From the NCBI GenBank assembly GCA_017445225.1, contig JAFSUN010000011.1, positions 147,002 to 211,001 on the forward strand: a DNA stretch of 64,000 nucleotides, in the 5' to 3' direction. Shown in pieces: positions 59,823 through 64,000 of this stretch. The notes beneath the pieces were generated by a model that saw only the letters and a program-made list of their open reading frames with translations, was not told the origin of the DNA and did not search any database. Both the position numbers and the translations under genes were made by a program. The DNA is from Erysipelotrichaceae bacterium (GTDB taxonomy: Bacteria; Bacillota_I; Bacilli_A; Erysipelotrichales; Erysipelotrichaceae). Each line of letters starts with the position of its first letter. The stretch's first letter is position 1.

Positions 59823-62723
59823 ATGAATATCAACGACAATATCCATGGATTTACATTGAATAACATCCGGCCGATGCCGGAGATCAACGGTGAACTGTAT
59901 GAGATGGTTCACGATAAGACCCGAGCCAGACTGATCTGGATCAAGAGAAACGATGACAACAAGACCTTCGCCATCGGTTTCAAGACCACACCCGATGACG
60001 ATACCGGTGTCTTCCATATTCTGGAGCATTCCGTTCTCAACGGTTCCCGCCGCTATCCGGTCAAGGAACCCTTTGTCGATCTGTTAAAGGGATCTCTTCA
60101 GACTTTCTTAAACGCCATGACCTATCCGGACAAGACCGTCTATCCGGTTTCCAGCCGCAACGATCAGGACTTCCTCAATCTGATGCGGGTCTATCTGGAT
60201 GCCGTCTTCTATCCGCTGGCCGTCACCCAGCCCAACACCTTCCGTCAGGAGGGCTGGCACTACGAGATCAATGACGTCAACGAACAGCCCATCTACAAGG
60301 GCGTCGTCTTCAACGAGATGAAGGGTGCCTTCTCATCCAGTGACGGTGTCCGAGCCAGAACCCTGATGCATGCCCTGTTCCCGGATACCTGCTACGGTTG
60401 CGAATCCGGCGGCGATCCCCGCTACATTACCGATCTGACCTGGGAGAAGTTCTGCGCCAACCATGCCAAATACTATAATCCTTCCAATTCCTACATCATT
60501 CTCGACGGTTCCGTCGACCTGGATGTCACCCTGAAGATCATCAACGATGAATACCTGAGCAACATTAAAGACTCCGGTGAGCAGATCGTCATTGAGACTC
60601 AGAAGCCGATTAAGGACAATGTCGTCGTACAGGAATTTGAGATCGCCCCCAACGAACCGCTGGAGCACAAGGCCCAGATCAGCTACGGCTACGTCGTCGG
60701 CCGCTATGATGAATACGAGAAGAACAATGCCTTTGAACTGCTTTCTTCCGTCCTGTGCGGTTCCAATGAATCACCGTTGAAGAAGGCCATCATCGACAAG
60801 GGGCTGGGAGAGGACATCTCCTTCTCCATCGATGCCGGCATCATGCAGTCATATGTGGAGATAACGGTTCTGAATACCGACCTGGATAAGGAAGAAGAAG
60901 TGACCCGGACCATCCGGGAAACCCTGAAGAAGATCGTCAGGGAAGGCGTCGACAAGGACGAACTGGAAGCTACCCTGAACATCTCCGAGTTCCGGGCCCG
61001 CGAAAAGGAATTCGGCGGCGCTCCCAAGGGACTGGTCTTTGCCCTTTCCTCTCTGGACAGCTGGCTGTACGGCGGTGACCCCATGGACGGCATTCTCTAT
61101 GACCGGGCCTATGCCGGATTAAGAGAAAAGATCCATACCGATTACTACGAAAGACTGATCGAGGACTGCATCCTCAACAGTAACCATAATGCCAAGATCC
61201 TGTTAAAGCCATCCCAGACCCTCGGTGCCGAAAAAGCCGAAGACGAAAGAAGAAGACTGGCTGCCATCAAGGATTCCTGGAGTCCGGCTCAGCTGGAAGC
61301 CATGGTTCAGATGAACAAAGAATTCAGCCAGTGGCAGCAGACCATGGATACCCCCGAACAGAAAGCCACCCTGCCGGCCCTGAAGCTCTCCGACCTCAAT
61401 GACAAGCCGGAAAAGCGCGACTTCACCCAGGAAACCATTGGCGGCACTACGGTAATCACTCCGGCAGTTGACACCAACGGCATCAGCTACAATACCGCTT
61501 ACTTAAGAATCGATGACTTCGACAATGAGGAAGTCAAGCGGCTCTCCCTGCTCAATTCCCTGGTCGGCTATCTGGATACCGAACACTATGACATCGTCCA
61601 CCTGCGCCAGCAGATCAAACGTTACCTGGGCAGCTTCGGCCTGTCGATGACCGGCTGCAGCGATGTCAATGACTTTACTGACAGCTACTACATGGCCGTT
61701 TCCTGGAGCAACCTGACCAGAAATGATGATGAAGCTCTGAAACTGGTCGATGAGATCCTCAAGACCACCAACTTTGACAACAAGCAGGCCATCATCAACA
61801 TCATCAGACAGCTGAAGAACAACCTGAAGAACTCCTTCTCCGTCGCCGGTCATTCCCTGGCCGCCAAGCGCAGCGCAGCCTACAATGATCCGCTGTCCAC
61901 CTTCAGCGAATTTACCACCGGCTATGAATTCTTCCGCTATGTTTCCAAACTGGAAAGAGAATGGGAACAGCGCGCTGACGAAGAGATCGCCATGCTGAAA
62001 GAACTGCTGGGCAGAATACTGGTGAGAGAAAGAGTTATCTTGTCGGCCTGCGGCGACGATCATCATAAGGTTGCTGAACGTTTCCTGGCCTCTCTGTCAT
62101 CCGGAAGGATTGGGAATAAGGTCGTCAGAGAACCCCTGGGTCAGCTCAATGAAGGCCTCATCGTCCCCGCCAATGTTTCCTTTGCGGCCAAGAGTGCGGA
62201 ACTGAATCAGCTGGCCAGGAAATACGGCGGCAAGTGCTTTGTCTTAGGCAGCATCCTGACCTATGATTACCTGTGGACCAGGATCCGGGTTCAGGGCGGG
62301 GCCTACGGCTGCGGCTTTGGCTGCAGCAGCGGGGCCGGACGCTTCTACTCCTACCGCGATCCCGATCCGGCCAACAGCCTGCAGGTATATGAAGATGTGA
62401 ACAATTATCTCGATGACTTTGTAAGGGAAAACGACAGTGTTGAACAGTACATCATCGGCGCCATGGGCGACTTTGATCCCCTGCTGTCAACCAGAGGCAT
62501 CATCAAGAGAGTGGAGCTCAATTATCTGTGCAACAACACCTATGAGCTGACCTGTGCCCGACTGAAACAGCTGCTGAGCACCACCATCGAGGACATAAAG
62601 GACATGAAGGAGATCTTTGAAGAGATCAACCGCCAGAACAACGTCTGCGTCATCGGCAATAAGGAAGCGCTGGAAAAGTGCCGTGATAAGCTGAAGGTCA
62701 TCTATAATCTGAAAACCGAATGA
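59823..62723 (+). CDS. M16C (PreP-like) zinc metallopeptidase
   Basis: 966 residues, the size of PreP/falcilysin-type single-chain M16C enzymes. Inverted zinc motif HILEH (H65-H69, with E68 catalytic); the third ligand is the glutamate in VFNEMKGAFSS. Two pairs of M16 domains form a closing chamber; the second half (from about 500) lacks zinc residues as expected. Degrades peptides in the cytosol. TATAAT at 59792 and AGGAGGTAAG precede the ATG. Terminator follows. Confidence 0.92.
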   Translation: MNINDNIHGFTLNNIRPMPEINGELYEMVHDKTRARLIWIKRNDDNKTFAIGFKTTPDDDTGVFHILEHSVLNGSRRYPVKEPFVDLLKGSLQTFLNAMTYPDKTVYPVSSRNDQDFLNLMRVYLDAVFYPLAVTQPNTFRQEGWHYEINDVNEQPIYKGVVFNEMKGAFSSSDGVRARTLMHALFPDTCYGCESGGDPRYITDLTWEKFCANHAKYYNPSNSYIILDGSVDLDVTLKIINDEYLSNIKDSGEQIVIETQKPIKDNVVVQEFEIAPNEPLEHKAQISYGYVVGRYDEYEKNNAFELLSSVLCGSNESPLKKAIIDKGLGEDISFSIDAGIMQSYVEITVLNTDLDKEEEVTRTIRETLKKIVREGVDKDELEATLNISEFRAREKEFGGAPKGLVFALSSLDSWLYGGDPMDGILYDRAYAGLREKIHTDYYERLIEDCILNSNHNAKILLKPSQTLGAEKAEDERRRLAAIKDSWSPAQLEAMVQMNKEFSQWQQTMDTPEQKATLPALKLSDLNDKPEKRDFTQETIGGTTVITPAVDTNGISYNTAYLRIDDFDNEEVKRLSLLNSLVGYLDTEHYDIVHLRQQIKRYLGSFGLSMTGCSDVNDFTDSYYMAVSWSNLTRNDDEALKLVDEILKTTNFDNKQAIINIIRQLKNNLKNSFSVAGHSLAAKRSAAYNDPLSTFSEFTTGYEFFRYVSKLEREWEQRADEEIAMLKELLGRILVRERVILSACGDDHHKVAERFLASLSSGRIGNKVVREPLGQLNEGLIVPANVSFAAKSAELNQLARKYGGKCFVLGSILTYDYLWTRIRVQGGAYGCGFGCSSGAGRFYSYRDPDPANSLQVYEDVNNYLDDFVRENDSVEQYIIGAMGDFDPLLSTRGIIKRVELNYLCNNTYELTCARLKQLLSTTIEDIKDMKEIFEEINRQNNVCVIGNKEALEKCRDKLKVIYNLKTE

Positions 62724-62752
62724 GGTATCAGCCAATGGCTGATGCCTTTTTT
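62724..62752 (+). terminator. Terminator after the M16 peptidase
   Basis: 10-bp stem GGTATCAGCC/GGCTGATGCC with one G-T pair and a three-base loop, then six T. Confidence 0.85.
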
Positions 62753-62753
62753 C

Positions 62754-62777
62754 AAAAAAAAGGAGCCGGGCTCCTTT
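62754..62777 (-). terminator. Terminator of the small membrane protein pair
   Basis: Minus strand AAAGGAGC/GCTCCTTT with three-base loop followed by TTTTT. Confidence 0.8.
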
Positions 62778-62785
62778 AAAGTGAC

Positions 62786-63130
62786 TTATGAGAAGAACAG
62801 ATATCCCAGGTAGACAAACAGCATGTACCATACGGCGGTTACGACCCCGGCCGTCTGCAACACCTTATTGACGGTGGGAATGTTGATGACCCCGGCATTG
62901 ATCAGCAGTAAGACTACAAACACGGCCATGATGATCATCTTCTTAAGCCAGGTATCGTTCTTGCTTCTGACGTGCTCGTTGAGGGTGGTACCGAACAGGA
63001 ACATGACAATGGCCGTCACCACGGTGATCAGAACTTCTTTGTTCTCCAGAAAGACAAAGCTTCTTACCAGGGTCAGGACCAGGGAACTCAGGATGATCGT
63101 CAGAAACGGAACCAGATACTTCTTTACCAT
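62786..63130 (-). CDS. Small membrane protein, four predicted segments
   Basis: 114 residues. Hydrophobic segments about 5-25, 32-48, 62-80 and 90-112, with a charged loop LNEHVRSKNDTWLKKM between the second and third. No named family recognised. GGAGG ribosome binding site; 10 bases after the other small membrane protein gene, same operon. Confidence 0.7.
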   Translation of the reverse strand: MVKKYLVPFLTIILSSLVLTLVRSFVFLENKEVLITVVTAIVMFLFGTTLNEHVRSKNDTWLKKMIIMAVFVVLLLINAGVINIPTVNKVLQTAGVVTAVWYMLFVYLGYLFFS

Positions 63131-63140
63131 GACCGACCTC

Positions 63141-63530
63141 CTAAACTACTCTGGCATTGGAATAGGCCAGATAACAGGCGCCAGCCCGGTAAATAAGCTG
63201 CAGGATGCTGTACTGGCCGAACTCCAGCAGATCGCTGAGCAGCAGCTGCACGGAACCGTAGGCCAGCATGTCGCAGGCAAAGATGACCGCCAGAGTCAGG
63301 CCCAGGGCCAGAAGGGAAAACTGGATCTGCACGCCCTTGCCGAAGCGCTGAATAACATATCCGATCAGAAAGCCCATTGGCAGGAATAACAATGGCGAAT
63401 AGATCTTCAGAAACAGTAACAGTGCCATGAAAAGCACCACGCATAATATGGAAGCCCCCACACCGACGACGCAGGCATTGGAAAAGCGCTGCTGTCTGGT
63501 CAGGGCCTGCTTATTGTAGATTTTAAACAT
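63141..63530 (-). CDS. Small membrane protein, four predicted segments
   Basis: 129 residues. A basic N-terminus (MFKIYNKQALTRQQRF) precedes about four hydrophobic segments. Not recognised. It resembles in plan the ATP-synthase-associated UncI-like proteins, but there are no atp genes here to support this. Extended -10 (TGGTATAAT, 63555-63563) and GGTGG ribosome binding site upstream. Confidence 0.65.
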   Translation of the reverse strand: MFKIYNKQALTRQQRFSNACVVGVGASILCVVLFMALLLFLKIYSPLLFLPMGFLIGYVIQRFGKGVQIQFSLLALGLTLAVIFACDMLAYGSVQLLLSDLLEFGQYSILQLIYRAGACYLAYSNARVV

Positions 63531-63554
63531 ACGATCACCACCTGTTCACCTGTA

Positions 63555-63563
63555 ATTATACCA
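63555..63563 (-). promoter_or_regulatory. Extended -10 promoter of the small membrane protein operon
   Basis: Minus strand TGGTATAAT with no clear -35; about 25 bases before the ATG of the 129-residue protein. Confidence 0.5.
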
Positions 63564-63593
63564 TTATTAGCGCCGCATATTTGAATTTATTTA

Positions 63594-63623
63594 TTGACTT
63601 ATCCTTCTTTGTTATGGTATATT
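63594..63623 (+). promoter_or_regulatory. Promoter of the tRNA cluster
   Basis: TTGACT (63594-63599), 18-base spacer, TATATT (63618-63623), about 25 bases before tRNA-Val. The gap contains a short hairpin CACGG/CCGTG ending at the first tRNA base. Confidence 0.75.
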
Positions 63624-63647
63624 ATTCAAGCACGGAGGTGCACCCGT

Positions 63648-63723
63648 GGAGGTTTAGCTCAGTTGGGAGAGCATCTGCCTTACAAGCAGAGGGTCAGCGG
63701 TTCGAGCCCGTTAACCTCCACCA
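63648..63723 (+). tRNA. tRNA-Val (anticodon TAC)
   Basis: 76 bases including encoded CCA. Acceptor stem GGAGGTT/AACCTCC, D arm AGCTCAGTTGGGAGAGC, anticodon loop CTTACAA (TAC), T arm GTTCGAG. Confidence 0.97.
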
Positions 63724-63730
63724 TTTGTTT

Positions 63731-63806
63731 GCCGGATTAGCGCAATTGGCAGAGCAACTGATTTGTAATCAGTAGGTTGGGGGTTCGAGTCCCTTATCCG
63801 GCACCA
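63731..63806 (+). tRNA. tRNA-Thr (anticodon TGT)
   Basis: 76 bases including CCA. Acceptor GCCGGAT/ATCCGGC, anticodon loop TTTGTAA (TGT), T arm GTTCGAGTCC. 7 bases after tRNA-Val. Confidence 0.97.
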
Positions 63807-63821
63807 CTGAAATATTGAACT

Positions 63822-63905
63822 GGGAGGGTAGCGAAGTGGCTAAACGCGGCAGACTGTAAATCTGTTCCTTCGGGTTCGGCAGTTCGAATCTGTCCCCTCC
63901 CACCA
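63822..63905 (+). tRNA. tRNA-Tyr (anticodon GTA)
   Basis: 84 bases including CCA. Acceptor GGGAGGG/CCCTCCC, anticodon loop CTGTAAA (GTA), long variable arm as in bacterial tRNA-Tyr. Confidence 0.97.
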
Positions 63906-63922
63906 TTCAACCATTGCCAACT

Positions 63923-63998
63923 TGGGACGTAGCCAAGTGGTAAGGCACCAGACTTTGACTCTGGCATTTCGCTGGTTCGAATCCAGCCGTTCCAGCCA
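63923..63998 (+). tRNA. tRNA-Gln (anticodon TTG)
   Basis: 76 bases including CCA. Acceptor TGGGACG pairs with CGTTCCA, anticodon loop CTTTGAC (TTG). Ends two bases before the window edge; the cluster probably continues. Confidence 0.95.
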
Positions 63999-64000
63999 AA

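Noticed and set aside
62786..63130. Phage holin
   Set aside because: Small and hydrophobic, but no lysin or other phage genes nearby and it is in an operon with another small membrane protein.
63141..63530. ATP synthase UncI protein
   Set aside because: Plan is similar, but no atp genes in the window and no diagnostic motif seen.

Overview
The window is a dense, fully bacterial chromosome segment with moderate GC and no insertion sequence, prophage, plasmid or CRISPR signature. The overall character (T-box leader, CIRCE operator at groESL, strong AGGAGG ribosome binding sites, SufCDSUB-type Fe-S operon, PrsA foldases, YtrA-type GntR regulators, confurcating-type [FeFe] hydrogenase) points to an anaerobic Bacillota (Firmicutes) member. 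An Erysipelotrichia-like gut anaerobe is my best guess, but that rests on general gene content and not on a marker gene.

Left part (1-16 kb), mostly minus strand. The window opens in hydA, preceded by hydB and hydC (NAD-linked multimeric [FeFe] hydrogenase). A terminator then separates a long minus-strand run equivalent to the poorly understood E. coli yhf cluster: yhfZ (regulator), a zinc-ribbon membrane protein, yhfY (PRD domain), yhfT (membrane transport-like), yhfU, php, yhfX, an amidase-signature protein, yhfS, yhfW, a P-loop protein and an ADP-ribosylglycohydrolase-like protein. Compared with the E. coli set it has extra members (amidase-like, P-loop, ADP-ribosylglycohydrolase-like, zinc ribbon). 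It looks like a complete but undescribed catabolic or salvage pathway and is the most interesting system here. A DUF2974-type hydrolase and a KdgK-like sugar kinase lie upstream of it.

16-24 kb: a phosphonate/phosphite-type ABC importer (phnD, phnC, two phnE) with an intergenic hairpin after phnD, an intracellular UshA/YunD-like nucleotidase, and divergently a tyrosine phosphatase, an aldose-1-epimerase family protein and a GNAT acetyltransferase.

24-29 kb: a trpDCFBA operon under a textbook tryptophan T-box leader (specifier UGG) with a consensus promoter. trpE and trpG are not in the operon.

29-37 kb: metallophosphoesterase, MscS channel, a GMP synthetase that lacks the glutaminase domain and has an unexplained structured leader, a DIP1984-family protein and the sufCDSUB Fe-S assembly operon.

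37-46 kb: two GntR-ATPase-permease ABC modules arranged back to back around two PrsA-like foldases, then an anchored metallophosphoesterase and a second MscS.

46-52 kb: a BMP-type nucleoside ABC importer with xanthine phosphoribosyltransferase (purine salvage).

52-64 kb: HIT protein, DUF349 protein, a Trk/Ktr potassium uptake operon with a split pair of regulatory subunits, metallo-beta-lactamase-fold protein, DUF4097-like anchored protein, groES-groEL with CIRCE, an M16 (PreP-like) peptidase, two small membrane proteins and a tRNA cluster Val-Thr-Tyr-Gln running to the window edge.
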